Origin: Chitinophagaceae bacterium
Lineage (GTDB): Bacteria > Bacteroidota > Bacteroidia > Chitinophagales > Chitinophagaceae
Assembly (NCBI GenBank): GCA_947380605.1
Contig: CANCRO010000004.1
Span: forward strand, 1 to 58,487
Direction of reading: 5' to 3'
DNA: 58,487 nucleotides
Under the pieces are notes generated by a model that made no database searches, had not been told where the DNA came from, and saw nothing but the letters and a program-made list of their open reading frames with translations. The position numbers and the translations under genes were made by a program. Shown one piece after another: positions 1 to 10,900 of the stretch; the first letter of the stretch is position 1, and each line of letters starts with the position of its first letter.

Positions 1-32
1 AATTTTTAATCCATCAATTTTAAATAGACCAA

Positions 33-869
33 ATGAAAGTTTTATTTTCTTTTTTCTTATCCTTACTCTTGCTGAAGCTAAATGCTCAATCAACTAAAAA
101 TATTGTTATCCAGTTTGATTTTGACAAGTCTATACTTGCCGATTCTTCTAAAGAGCAGTTGAAGAATTTAGTAAAAGAGGTAAAGAATACCGCTTCGGCT
201 AATGTCCAGCTTTCAGGACATTGCGACTCTTCTGGTTCTTCTGCATATAACGATCGCCTTTCAATGAAGCGAGTAGAAACAGTTCATCAATTTCTTTTAT
301 TGGAGGGAATAATGGATTCTATTATTCATTCAAAGAAGGGCTATGGTGAAAGCAAACCATTGAATAATAATACCACCAAGGAGCAAAGATCTTTAAACAG
401 AAGGGTTGAAATAATTGTTTCAATGAATAGCAATTCATCTGAAAAAACATTGACAGTTGAACAAGTTTTATCAGGAGCTAAAATCAATACAGGGGATAAA
501 ATATCGCTTAAAAATATAAATTTCATTGGAGGGTATCATTATTTTGTCAATGAATCTTTACCTACCTTAAATGAATTATTAACGGTGATGAAGTCGAATT
601 CTAAAATGGTTATTCGTGTAGAGGGCCATATTTGTTGTGGATCTGCAGATGAAGCCGATGGAGTGGATATGGGAACTGAGTTAAAAAATTTATCAGTAGC
701 GCGGGCAATGGCAGTAAAGGAATTTCTCGTTAATAATGGAATTGAAGCTAACCGCATTAGCCATGCAGGCTTTGGTCATAGTCGACCACTCTATCCTTAT
801 CCCGAAAAAACTAGTGAGGAAGAGTTAGCTAATAGAAGGGTAGAGGTGGTAATTATTTCGATGAAATGA
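33..869 (+). CDS. Exported protein with two OmpA-like domains
   Basis: The protein opens with a signal peptide (residues 1-19, hydrophobic run ending LNAQS), so it is exported to the periplasm or outer membrane. Two OmpA-C-like peptidoglycan-binding modules follow. The first (about 25-130) has FDFDKS, GHCDSSGS and NRRVEII. The second (about 165-278) has a diverged start, GHICCGSADEADG, and ends with NRRVEVVI. OmpA-C domains bind diaminopimelate peptidoglycan and anchor the envelope. There is no beta-barrel, so this is a soluble or periphery-attached protein. The second copy carries an insertion with two cysteines. It is a single gene followed by a 478-bp gap. Family assignment is firm; the specific role is unknown. 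Confidence 0.85.
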   Translation: MKVLFSFFLSLLLLKLNAQSTKNIVIQFDFDKSILADSSKEQLKNLVKEVKNTASANVQLSGHCDSSGSSAYNDRLSMKRVETVHQFLLLEGIMDSIIHSKKGYGESKPLNNNTTKEQRSLNRRVEIIVSMNSNSSEKTLTVEQVLSGAKINTGDKISLKNINFIGGYHYFVNESLPTLNELLTVMKSNSKMVIRVEGHICCGSADEADGVDMGTELKNLSVARAMAVKEFLVNNGIEANRISHAGFGHSRPLYPYPEKTSEEELANRRVEVVIISMK

Positions 870-1347
870 TCTAATCCAGAGACAAAACAGTATAAGATAA
901 CCTTTTAATAAAAAAGAAAAGAAGATAAATAAAGTTAAACTAAATGAATGCGCTTTAGGATCTAAAGAAAGCTAACTATTTTAACTACTTCACGACATTG
1001 ATTTTTCTTAACCCCTAATTACTTCATCCTCCGCCGGTAATAATCATGCCTTCATTTTAGCTTCTTATGTTGGATCAAATTTTCTTATTAACTTAGATAA
1101 TATTTTATTGAATAGATAGCTAGAATCAAAGTATACAAAGAGTTGCTGATTGCTATTTCAGCTATTTTTAATAGCTAGCTGAATGGGAAATTTCTCTTGA
1201 GAATTTTCAATTTAGCTGTTATTATAAACTAATGATTTTGAGTAAATCAGGTCCTCTAGAAAGGATATTCTATTCAACTCAATAATGGTCCTTGTGAGTC
1301 AATAAAATAGACATTTTAGTGCCAACAGTAAAAAGTAAAAAATACCA
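870..1347. other. Intergenic gap without recognisable gene
   Basis: The stretch is AT-rich with stops in all frames. I see no strong hairpin with a T-tract, RNA gene or repeat. It should hold the promoter of the DUF2130 gene, but I cannot point to a convincing TAnnTTTG box. Confidence 0.5.
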
Positions 1348-2730
1348 ATGAACGAGATTAAATGCCCAAAATGCAATGAAGTTTTTAAGGTTGACCAAGC
1401 AGGTTTTGCTGACATCCTCAAACAGGTAAAAGACAGTGAATTTGATCGCGAATTAAAAGTGAGATTAGACCTAGCAGAAAGGGATAAATTAGAGGCTATA
1501 AAATTGGCAGAAGCTCATCTCAAAAATACTCAACAAGCTGAACTTGCTGAAAAGGATAAATTATTAGCCGAGCTCATCGCTAAATTTGACAAAGCAGACA
1601 CTGAGAAGAAACTGGCAGTTAATGAGGCAATACAAAATGCAGAAAAGGAAAAAGAGCTAAAAGATAAAGAGCTAATGCAACTGAAGTTGGACAATGAAAT
1701 TGCTTTGTCGACTCAGTTAGGAAATAAAGACAAATTATTAGCTGAGTTAAAAGCAAAACTTGAAAATTTAGAAGTGGAGAAGAAATTAGCTATAGCAGAA
1801 GCTACTAGGCCATTGGAAAAGCAACGGGATGAATTGGCTAATGAGATTAAGACAAAAGAATTAGAGAAACAAGGCTTAGAAAATTCACTTAGACAACAAT
1901 TCGCCTCTGAAATACAAAATAGAGATGCAATTATAAGATACAAGGAAGATGAAATTGCCAGAGTAAGAGATATGAAACAAAAGCTTTCAACTAAAATGCT
2001 AGGAGAAACGCTAGAACAACATTGTGAAATAGAGTTTAATAAACTTCGTGCAACTGCTTTTCAGCATTCCTATTTTGAAAAGGACAACGATGCAAGTTCC
2101 GGCACAAAAGGAGATTATATTTTTAAAGAAACAGACGAAGAGAATAATGAAATCATTTCGGTAATGTTTGAAATGAAGAATGAAGGAGATGAAACTAATA
2201 ACAAAAAAAAGAATGAAGATTTTTTTGACAAGTTGGATAAGGATCGAATAAAAAAGAATTGTGAATATGCAGTGCTGGTTAGCCTTTTAGAGTCAGACAA
2301 TGAATTATATAATTCTGGAATTGTTGATGTATCTCATCGTTATCCTAAGATGTATGTCATCAGGCCGCAATTTTTTATACCAATTATTACTTTTCTCAGG
2401 AATGCTGCAATGAATTCATTGCAATATAAAGCAGAGCTTACTAAAGTAAGAAATCAGAACTTAGATATTACCAACTTTGAAGAGAAGTTAAACAAGTTTA
2501 GAGATGGATTCTCTAAAAATTATTTATCAGCGCAAAGTCATTTCCAAGAAGCTATCAAAAAAATTGATGTGTCAATTGCAGCAATGCTGAAGGTTAAAGA
2601 AGAACTAACAACCAGTGAAAATCAATTTCGTTTGGCAAATGAAAAAGCTGAAGATTTAACTATCAAAAAACTAACCTACGGCAATCCAACAATGAAAGCA
2701 AAATTTGAAGAGTTTAAAAATATAGAGTAA
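1348..2730 (+). CDS. DUF2130 protein (coiled coil plus nuclease-like domain)
   Basis: An N-terminal zinc-knuckle-like start (CPKCNEVF, residues 5-12) is followed by a long charged coiled coil (about 25-215) rich in K, E, L and A. A globular domain follows. In it, GTKGDYIFKE and then MFEMKNE fit the D...ExK pattern of the PD-(D/E)XK nuclease fold to which DUF2130 has been assigned. A second helical, glutamine- and lysine-rich segment ends the protein. DUF2130 proteins are widespread and their biological role is unsettled. It lies 152 bp upstream of the first recDCB operon on the same strand, so a DNA-processing link is possible but unproven. Family confidence is good; activity is inferred. Confidence 0.8.
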   Translation: MNEIKCPKCNEVFKVDQAGFADILKQVKDSEFDRELKVRLDLAERDKLEAIKLAEAHLKNTQQAELAEKDKLLAELIAKFDKADTEKKLAVNEAIQNAEKEKELKDKELMQLKLDNEIALSTQLGNKDKLLAELKAKLENLEVEKKLAIAEATRPLEKQRDELANEIKTKELEKQGLENSLRQQFASEIQNRDAIIRYKEDEIARVRDMKQKLSTKMLGETLEQHCEIEFNKLRATAFQHSYFEKDNDASSGTKGDYIFKETDEENNEIISVMFEMKNEGDETNNKKKNEDFFDKLDKDRIKKNCEYAVLVSLLESDNELYNSGIVDVSHRYPKMYVIRPQFFIPIITFLRNAAMNSLQYKAELTKVRNQNLDITNFEEKLNKFRDGFSKNYLSAQSHFQEAIKKIDVSIAAMLKVKEELTTSENQFRLANEKAEDLTIKKLTYGNPTMKAKFEEFKNIE

Positions 2731-2882
2731 TTAATTACGAGAGGTTTTTTATAATCAATCCGAACTTTTAAATCCTATCAAGCATTTGTATTAAATAGTG
2801 TATTTCATTATAAGTTCTTCCTGTGCAGAGATTTATATTCTGTTAGCGTAATTTAAAAAACTGAAATACTATAACTAGTAAT

Positions 2883-4670
2883 ATGGCGATAACAGATGAT
2901 ATACATAGACAGTTTGCTGAGTATTTTGAAGAAAATGCAATATGGCCATACGCCTATCTTTTATCGCAGAGACTAACTGAAGGTAATATTTGTATTGATT
3001 TAGACGACATGCCTTCTAATTTAAATACCACTCCCTATACAAATGCAGTATCAGCTAAAGACTTATTGAAGTACTCAAATTTAGTTTCAAAAGAAGGTGT
3101 AAATACTACCCCCTTCATACTTCATAATAATAGACTTTATTTTCAACGTTATTTTAAATATGAAACTAGCATTATACAAAAATTAAAAAGTTTAATAGCT
3201 GCAGAAAGAACTGTGATAGCCGATAGAATGGAACAGTTGAAGACCAAGCAAAAATTAATACAATCCCTTAATGCTGACTACAATGTTAATGGGCCAACTA
3301 ATAAGGAGCAAGTGGATTGGCAATTGGTTTCCGTAATGCAAGCGCTCTTAAATAATTTTAGCATTATTACTGGTGGTCCAGGTACCGGAAAAACTACTAC
3401 GCTTGCTAAATTACTTATTGTGTTGTATGAATTGCAGCCAGACGCAAAAGTAGCGCTTGCTGCACCAACAGGTAAAGCATCTATGAGAATGTTTGAATCT
3501 TTAAAAAGTAGCACATTGCCATTTTCTGCGGAAACGAAATTGAAAATTGACAAATTAAAGCCAAGCACTATTCATGGTTTATTAGGGTATAAAAAAGAAT
3601 CAGTTAATTTTAAATACAACGCAGAAAACCCTTTGCCTTATAATTGGGTGGTAGTGGATGAGGCATCCATGATTGATGTTCCAATGTTTTCCAAGTTGCT
3701 TGAAGCTTTGGGTAATAATTGTAGAATTATTTTATTAGGAGACAAGGATCAATTGGCTTCAGTGGAAGCGGGGAGTTTGTTAGGTGATTTATGTCAGACC
3801 TTACCAAGCTTAAATATTTTTTCTAATCAGGCTGCATCTTGGATCAATGAATTTATTACAGACCCTGAAAGAAAAATTAAACCTGAGTTTATTGGAGATC
3901 AAAAACCATTATTATCTAGTCATATTATTGAACTAAAATTTAGCCATCGTTTTAATAGTCAGGGAGCCATTGGTAAAGTGAGTAGGGCCGTCATTGAAGG
4001 AGATGTAAAAGGACTTACCAATTTAATAGAAAACACTGCTGGAAGTAATGTAAAAGTAGACCATCTGTATACTCCTGAAATAGTAGAATCTTTTGTGGAA
4101 GGGTATGCCAATTATATTCATGAGCTAGATATTAAAACGGCTTTAAAAAAACTAAATGAACGTAGAGTTTTAGTAGCAGTAAGGCAAGGTCCAAGAGGCT
4201 TGTACGCAACTAACAAATTTATTGAATTACATCTTCGTAAAAAGGGTCTTTTAAAACCAGACGGCGAATTTTATGAAAACAAGCCTATAATGGTCACCCG
4301 AAATATGCATGATTTAGGTTTGCTAAATGGAGACACAGGGATTATGAGAAAAGATGACAAGGGTAATCTAAAAGTTTGGTTTGAAGATGGGCTTGGTGGA
4401 ATAAAATCTATATTACCAGCATACCTCAATTATTGTGAGACTTCTTTTGCAATGACGATTCATAAAAGTCAGGGTTCAGAATTTGAACAGGTGCTAGTCA
4501 TATTGCCTGAAGGAATATCCAATGCCTTATTAACGCGTGAACTATTGTATACTGGTATTACAAGGGCAAGAGCAAGTATTACCATTCAAGGAGAAATGGA
4601 TACCATTAGGCACTCGGTGGAGTCTTGTGTTCAAAGGATTTCGGGTATCACAGGAAGAGTTGATCAATAA
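2883..4670 (+). CDS. recD: RecD, exodeoxyribonuclease V alpha subunit (set 1)
   Basis: This is a superfamily 1B 5'-3' helicase subunit of 595 residues, close to the usual RecD length. Walker A GGPGTGKT is at 164-171, followed by the AAPTGKAS motif near 193-200. Walker B DEAS is at 259-262 and GDKDQLASVEAG follows shortly after. Near the C-terminus, MTIHKSQGSEF and LYTGITRAR are helicase motifs V/VI. It would drive the fast motor of RecBCD, processing double-strand ends for recombination and degrading linear foreign DNA. It is the first gene of a recD-recC-recB operon, 17 nt before recC. The start was chosen because the N-terminal domain begins directly at this ATG. A diverged second copy lies at 30707-32533. 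Confidence 0.93.
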   Translation: MAITDDIHRQFAEYFEENAIWPYAYLLSQRLTEGNICIDLDDMPSNLNTTPYTNAVSAKDLLKYSNLVSKEGVNTTPFILHNNRLYFQRYFKYETSIIQKLKSLIAAERTVIADRMEQLKTKQKLIQSLNADYNVNGPTNKEQVDWQLVSVMQALLNNFSIITGGPGTGKTTTLAKLLIVLYELQPDAKVALAAPTGKASMRMFESLKSSTLPFSAETKLKIDKLKPSTIHGLLGYKKESVNFKYNAENPLPYNWVVVDEASMIDVPMFSKLLEALGNNCRIILLGDKDQLASVEAGSLLGDLCQTLPSLNIFSNQAASWINEFITDPERKIKPEFIGDQKPLLSSHIIELKFSHRFNSQGAIGKVSRAVIEGDVKGLTNLIENTAGSNVKVDHLYTPEIVESFVEGYANYIHELDIKTALKKLNERRVLVAVRQGPRGLYATNKFIELHLRKKGLLKPDGEFYENKPIMVTRNMHDLGLLNGDTGIMRKDDKGNLKVWFEDGLGGIKSILPAYLNYCETSFAMTIHKSQGSEFEQVLVILPEGISNALLTRELLYTGITRARASITIQGEMDTIRHSVESCVQRISGITGRVDQ

Positions 4671-4687
4671 TAATTAGAAAAGAAAGT

Positions 4688-7600
4688 ATGAGTATATATT
4701 TGAACGTTTCAAATTCATTGCAGCCATTGTCTGTTAGACTGGCAAGTGATTTACAAGCAACCGATCAAAATGCTTTTGTGAAACAGTGGGTAGTGACTCA
4801 AACAGAGGGGATGAATAGTTGGTTAAAGCAAAATATTGCAAAGCAAAACGGAATTGCAGCCAATATAAATTTTTGTAAACCCAATGATATAGTTGCTGAA
4901 ATTTATAGGAAAGGCTTAAAAGTAGGGAAGCAAATTATAAATACCGAAAATATACGTTGGTGTATATATGAGTTATTAGATAGTGCCATATTTAAAACTA
5001 CCTACACTGATATAGCTAGCTATTATCTTAATAATGACATCAAGCGGATTGCTTTGAGTGATGAGCTAGCGGATTTATTTGATCAATATCAAGTATATCG
5101 ACATGAAACAGTACAAATTTGGGATGATCGATTAACTCATAATCAGGTGGCAGAAGATTGGCAGGAATGGATTTGGCATCAGATTAAAATAAAGCTAGGA
5201 GATGCTTACCAGGATAGAGTAGAAATGGCCAAATTGCTGGTCGACGGTTTACTGATTGAAGAAGTGCAAGTGAATATTAAAAATAAAATTCCTGCTTTAC
5301 ATCTTTTTGGTATTGCGGTTATCACTCCTTATTATTTACAAATCTTTCATGCGCTTGCAAAATTTATTGACATTCATTTGTATTTGGTGAATCCATGTCC
5401 AGAACAAATTTGGATGGATGACCATTCTGAGCAGCAAATAACTAAATTGCTTCAAAAAAGAAAAAAGCAAAGAAAAGACGTGGATCATTTGCTAGTGGGA
5501 AATGATTTATTATTGAATTGGGGAGGTATTATAAAGGAGTCCTTTAAATTATTAATGGACAATGATGATTTTGTTAATGTATATAATGAAGAGGATGCAG
5601 TACCTATTGTTGAGCCTAAAACGTTACTTAAGAAAATACAATATGATATTTATAATAACTTAAATAAGCAATCTCGTAAGCTATTGACACCATTGGATTA
5701 TAAAGATGGCTCCATCACTCTAACTGGAGCTTTTACTCCAGTTAGAGAAGTAGAAATTTTATATAATTATTTGGTAGCGTTAGTGGATAAAAGAAATCTA
5801 CACTTATCACCAAAAGATATTGTGGTTTTAGTAAGTGATATTGAATTATATGCTCCATTCATTCACGCAGTATTTAGCAATTCACCGTATCAATTTCCCT
5901 ATAATATTGCAGACGAAAGTTATTCGGCTGGGAATAATATGTTTACAGCAATTCAAGACATTTTATCATTAGATGCTGAAACATTTAAGGTAGAACTTGT
6001 TTTAAAGCTATTGGAATCTCCTTATATCAGAACTCGATTTAAAATTACAGACGAAGAAACTTTAAGAGCGGCAGCTAGACAAGCAGGAATTATATTTAGT
6101 ATTAAAGGAAGATATGAAGATGATACGTGTTACATAAGTTGGGAGTATGGGCTAAAGAAAATCATGTATGGTATTTGTATGAGCGGGGAGCCCAATGTAA
6201 ATGATGGACAGGAAGAGTTTATCCCATTGGATACTGCGGAGGGAGCCGAAGCCATTGAACGCGTTCGATTAATGTATTTTGTAAAAACACTACAACAGAA
6301 ATTAGCCGAAAGAAATCAAAGTAGAACTATTTCTCAGTGGGCTGAATATCTTCAATCGCTTGTAGAGGATATGATTTTTCAAGCGGGCGAAAAAGATGAT
6401 GAGGATTATACCAAGCTTATTCAATTTACTGAGCAAATGTCTTTGTTGGAAAAGAATGCGAATGTTGAAATAAGTTTTGAAGTATTCAGGCATAGCTTCT
6501 TACAAAGACTTAGTCTAGAGAAAAAGGCAGGATCTTTTGCAAAAGGAGGGATTACATTTTGCTCATTGGTGCCCATGAGAAGTATTCCCTTTAAAGTAGT
6601 CGCCATGTTGGGAATGGATTTCGATAAATTTCCACGCAAAGAAACTGCATTAAGTTTTAGTTTATTACAAAATTGGAAACCAGGAGATAGAAATGTAAAG
6701 AACAACGATAAACATTTATTCCTTGAAACCGTAATGTCGGCAAGAGAATATTTATACATTAGTTATACTGCTGCGAATCCAAAAGATGGCGCCAAATTAC
6801 CAGCTTCTTCCATGGTGGACGAATTAATTGATTATGTAGCCAGAGGCATGCAACAAGATACGGAGGTAATTAAAAATGACTGGGTTACTTTACATCCCTT
6901 GCATAGCTTTAGTAGTAAGTATAACCCTTCCTCTTCAGCTGGTTTAATAAGTTATTTAAACGAGTCTAGTTATCAAACTGGAATAAAACCTGAATCAAAA
7001 AAAAATGAAGACAAGATATTTTCATTTATCAACGTTACTATTGATGACCTAGCTAGATTCTTACAAAATCCGGCTAGGTTGTATTTGCAAAAACAGTTTA
7101 ATATTTTCTATACTGAGGACGATGTTTTGTTAAATGATCATGAATTGTTTGACTTTGATCATCTTACAAAATGGAATATACAGGATAAGATTATGTTGTT
7201 GAATAGTCAAGAAATAGAAGACTATTATGAAAAGCAGAAAAAAACTGGTAAAATTCCACTTCACAATATGGGCAAGGCTTCCATTGGGGAAGTGATAGAT
7301 GAAGTTGCTCCATTGCGCGAAAGGTTTAATTATGCTAAGGGTAATACGGCGCCCCAAAAGGTTGACATTAATTTTACGATTGCTAACACCCAAATAATTG
7401 GGAAAGTTGAACCAGTATTTGGTGACAAATATATAAGCATCTGTAATTCTAAGCAGCAGTTAAAATATTTATTAGTAGCCTATGTTAGGTACTTAGCAAT
7501 GCTTGTACAAGGAAAAGAAGTAGAGTTTGTATTTATTTCAAAATACATAGATGGATTTCAAAGAATACCTGCAGGAAATATCACTCAGCAAGAAGCTATT

Positions 7601-7903
7601 GATACGATGGCTCAGTATTTAGAATATTATAAATATGGACATCAAGAATATTTCCATTTTTTTCCTGCGATTGGAAAAAACGAAATGGAAATGATTAGTG
7701 ATGATTTCGATACATTTTTGGATATTTATGAAGACGCCAAAGAAAAAGAACTAGATTTTACATTTGAAGATGATTATTTAAATAAGGCAGTAGAACATGG
7801 ATTTTTTTCTGAAAAGGCCTATTCAGAAATTCAAAAAAATGTAAAGGCCATTTTTGAACCTATCAATAAGCACTTGCCCTTAGTTTTTAAAAAAATTAAA
7901 TAA
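4688..7903 (+). CDS. recC: RecC, exodeoxyribonuclease V gamma subunit (set 1)
   Basis: At 1071 residues this is a typical RecC. The start YLNVSNSLQPL leads into VTQTEGMNSWLKQ, the family's N-terminal signature. The middle carries ITFCSLVPMRSIPFKVVAML and FDKFPR (about 620-650), the classic RecC block. RecC has helicase-like and nuclease-like folds without catalytic residues and, in the enzymes studied, recognises Chi on the 3' strand; no Walker A motif is present here, as expected. The gene sits 17 nt after recD and 29 nt before recB, so co-transcription and a stoichiometric complex are likely. Gene order differs from the enterobacterial recC-ptrA-recB-recD arrangement. Confidence 0.92.
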   Translation: MSIYLNVSNSLQPLSVRLASDLQATDQNAFVKQWVVTQTEGMNSWLKQNIAKQNGIAANINFCKPNDIVAEIYRKGLKVGKQIINTENIRWCIYELLDSAIFKTTYTDIASYYLNNDIKRIALSDELADLFDQYQVYRHETVQIWDDRLTHNQVAEDWQEWIWHQIKIKLGDAYQDRVEMAKLLVDGLLIEEVQVNIKNKIPALHLFGIAVITPYYLQIFHALAKFIDIHLYLVNPCPEQIWMDDHSEQQITKLLQKRKKQRKDVDHLLVGNDLLLNWGGIIKESFKLLMDNDDFVNVYNEEDAVPIVEPKTLLKKIQYDIYNNLNKQSRKLLTPLDYKDGSITLTGAFTPVREVEILYNYLVALVDKRNLHLSPKDIVVLVSDIELYAPFIHAVFSNSPYQFPYNIADESYSAGNNMFTAIQDILSLDAETFKVELVLKLLESPYIRTRFKITDEETLRAAARQAGIIFSIKGRYEDDTCYISWEYGLKKIMYGICMSGEPNVNDGQEEFIPLDTAEGAEAIERVRLMYFVKTLQQKLAERNQSRTISQWAEYLQSLVEDMIFQAGEKDDEDYTKLIQFTEQMSLLEKNANVEISFEVFRHSFLQRLSLEKKAGSFAKGGITFCSLVPMRSIPFKVVAMLGMDFDKFPRKETALSFSLLQNWKPGDRNVKNNDKHLFLETVMSAREYLYISYTAANPKDGAKLPASSMVDELIDYVARGMQQDTEVIKNDWVTLHPLHSFSSKYNPSSSAGLISYLNESSYQTGIKPESKKNEDKIFSFINVTIDDLARFLQNPARLYLQKQFNIFYTEDDVLLNDHELFDFDHLTKWNIQDKIMLLNSQEIEDYYEKQKKTGKIPLHNMGKASIGEVIDEVAPLRERFNYAKGNTAPQKVDINFTIANTQIIGKVEPVFGDKYISICNSKQQLKYLLVAYVRYLAMLVQGKEVEFVFISKYIDGFQRIPAGNITQQEAIDTMAQYLEYYKYGHQEYFHFFPAIGKNEMEMISDDFDTFLDIYEDAKEKELDFTFEDDYLNKAVEHGFFSEKAYSEIQKNVKAIFEPINKHLPLVFKKIK

Positions 7904-7932
7904 CAAAGAAACAAGTATAAATAGATTACTCA

Positions 7933-10900
7933 ATGCCACAGAACACGTATAAAAATTTTGATTCCGAGACTGTAATTCTTGAAGGAAGCAATTTAATTGA
8001 GGCAAGTGCTGGCACTGGGAAGACCTATTCAATTGCCTTACTGACGCTGAGACTCATAATAGAAAAGAATATTCCTATTGAAAAGATTCTGATGGTCACA
8101 TTTACTAAAGCAGCAGTTGCTGAATTAGAAACCAGAGTGAGATCTTTTGTAAGATTGGCTTTAAAAGTAAGCAGGCGCGAGGCAATTGAAGACAAGACTA
8201 TTAAAAGAATGGTTGAAGGTCAGGTGGCTAAAATGACACCTTCACTAGTTGAGGAGAGATTAAATACTGCGCAATTATTTTTAGACGAGACTTCGGTTTT
8301 GACTATTCATAGTTTTTGTCAAAGAACATTATCTGAGTTTTCCTTTGAAACCAGTCAAATTTTTGGCGCTGAGACTATTACTCCGGATGAGTTTAATCAA
8401 ATAACGGAGGATGCTTTTAATGAGTTTTGGAGAAAACGTATTACCACCATTAAAAAAGAGCTACTCGAATTAATGTTAGCCTCCGAACTTAAGCATGAGG
8501 AAATTTTAAAATTAGCAAAACAGGCATTGGCAGGGAAAATGCTCGCTTCAACTGTGTCAATCCCTAATGATTTTTTGAATCAAAGCTATCAAGATAGCGT
8601 ATATCAAAAACTATTGAATGATAATAGCGCGATTGCTAAATTGACAAATACAGTTATTGACAAGTTGATAGCTAATAAAGCTAATTTATTAGAAAAAATT
8701 AATAGTAGTGAAAATCCTAGAAAGGCTTTTTCACTTTCTTTTAAAGAGGAGAATTGGCAGGCCGTTATAAAAACTATTTGCGAAATGAGCACGACAGATT
8801 ATGTTACTAAAATATTTGTAGAGGTTATAAACGATATAATTGAAATTGTAAACCTGAGAAAAACTCAGAAAAAAGAATTTGATTTTATAGTAAATAATAT
8901 AGCCATCGAAGCTATAGTTACTATTAAAAATGATATACTTGATGTAAAAAGAAATAGAGGAATTATCACTTTTGATGATATGATTATGCTTTTGTATAAA
9001 GCAATAATAGAAGGAGATAACAACCAAAAATTAGTAAGGGCATTACAACAAAAGTATGAAGCAGTATTCATTGATGAATTTCAGGATACGGATAAAGAGC
9101 AATATGCTGTTTTTGAAAAGCTTTTTGGCAAAGAAAAAATACTGTTTTATATAGGAGATCCTAAACAGTCAATTTATGCATTTAGGAAGGCGGATATATT
9201 CACTTATTTTAAAGCCAAAGAGAATGTATTGAATTTACATGAAATGAATACCAATCATCGTTCTACAGAAGCATATATAAAAGCGATGAATGAGTTTTTT
9301 CAACCTGTAGCTGATTTTGATACATTTAGTTTTAAAAATGATCCAGATATACCCAATGCAATTGAATATATAGAAGTAGGCTCTCCTAACCCCAATACAA
9401 AAGGTGAATTACTTTGTAACGGTAAAGTAATCAAACCATTAAAAATTTCAAGTCATTCAAATAAAAAGGCATTAAAATTAGCGGTAAAAGGAGTTATTAC
9501 AGATTTATTTACAGAAGGAAAATATACTATTGTTAAGGATGAAAAGACAAATCCAATCAAGCCTTCTGATATTGGAATATTGGTAAGATCGAAAAGACAA
9601 GCTAGAGAGATGAAGGCATTATTGGCTTCTTTAAGAATTCCAGCCGTAACAATTGACGAGACTAGATTATTAGAATCAGAAGAAGCAAACCAACTCTATT
9701 ATATATTGAGTGCAGTCAATGAAATCTCAACAGCACAGGTGAATAGAGCTTTGCTTACTAATTTAGGAGGCTATAATAACAAAAGTTTATTAGGTACTGA
9801 TGAAGAGGCGATATTAGCTCAATTTAAAATTTATCAAGAAACCTGGAAGGAAAAAGGAGTGTATTTGATGTTGAGACAGTTTATCTCAGATCATAAAGTA
9901 AATGAGCGTTTATTTGATCCTACTGCTGAAAATCCTGAAAGAGTAATTTCAAATATTCAACAGTTAATAGAGATTTTGCATAAAATGGCTGTCCGAAAAA
10001 ATTATGAACCTAAAGAACTTATTCAATGGTTAAAAAAAGGGATGGAAGGCGATACTCGGGAGGGTGATGAATTTGAACAAAGATTAGAAAATGATCAGGA
10101 TGCGATACAAATTGTAACCATCCATAAGAGTAAGGGATTGGAATATAATATAGTGATTGCTCCTCATTTAGATTTATTGAAAGATGAGTCTTATATTAAG
10201 AACTGTAGTTATAGAGATCCTGAAGATGGAGAATACTATGTAGTTAAAAAGGACTTATGGAATGAACGACAAGAAAAATTATATAAAGATCAAAGTGAGC
10301 AAGAAAACCGACGTTTATTGTATGTTGCCCTAACAAGAGCCAGATACCAATGTTATATAACAGGCAACGAGGCGAACTATTACAAACATTCAACGTTAAG
10401 AACTTTTAGCAATGCATTGAATCCTGTTGCTAAAAATTTAAATCAAGTTGAATTTTGGATACCTCCAGAGCCAGTTCGCAACTTTAGATATAATAATGTA
10501 TCTGCCACCATTCAACCTGTGTATGCTGTAGCTAAAAATTTTTCTTTACAAAATGTAAACTGGATTAAAACAAGCTATAGTGGCTTAAATCCGGAACATG
10601 ATTTAGTTCCAGCTCCGAAGTCCTCCAATTCAATTGACAATGAGTATGATAAATTTACTTTTCAGGATTTGAAAAAAGGGGCACATACTGGTAATTTATT
10701 ACACTATATTTTTGAGCATATTGATTTCTCAAATAGTGATCATTGGGTCAGAGTGGTTGAACAAGCGATGAAGCGTTTATCGGGATCTGCTAATGAAGTG
10801 TATAGAGATAATATCATTGAATTATTGCATCAGGTAACATCGGCCATTATGCCTGGAAATAATTCGTTTACGCTTAACCAAGTAAGCAATGACAAAAGAT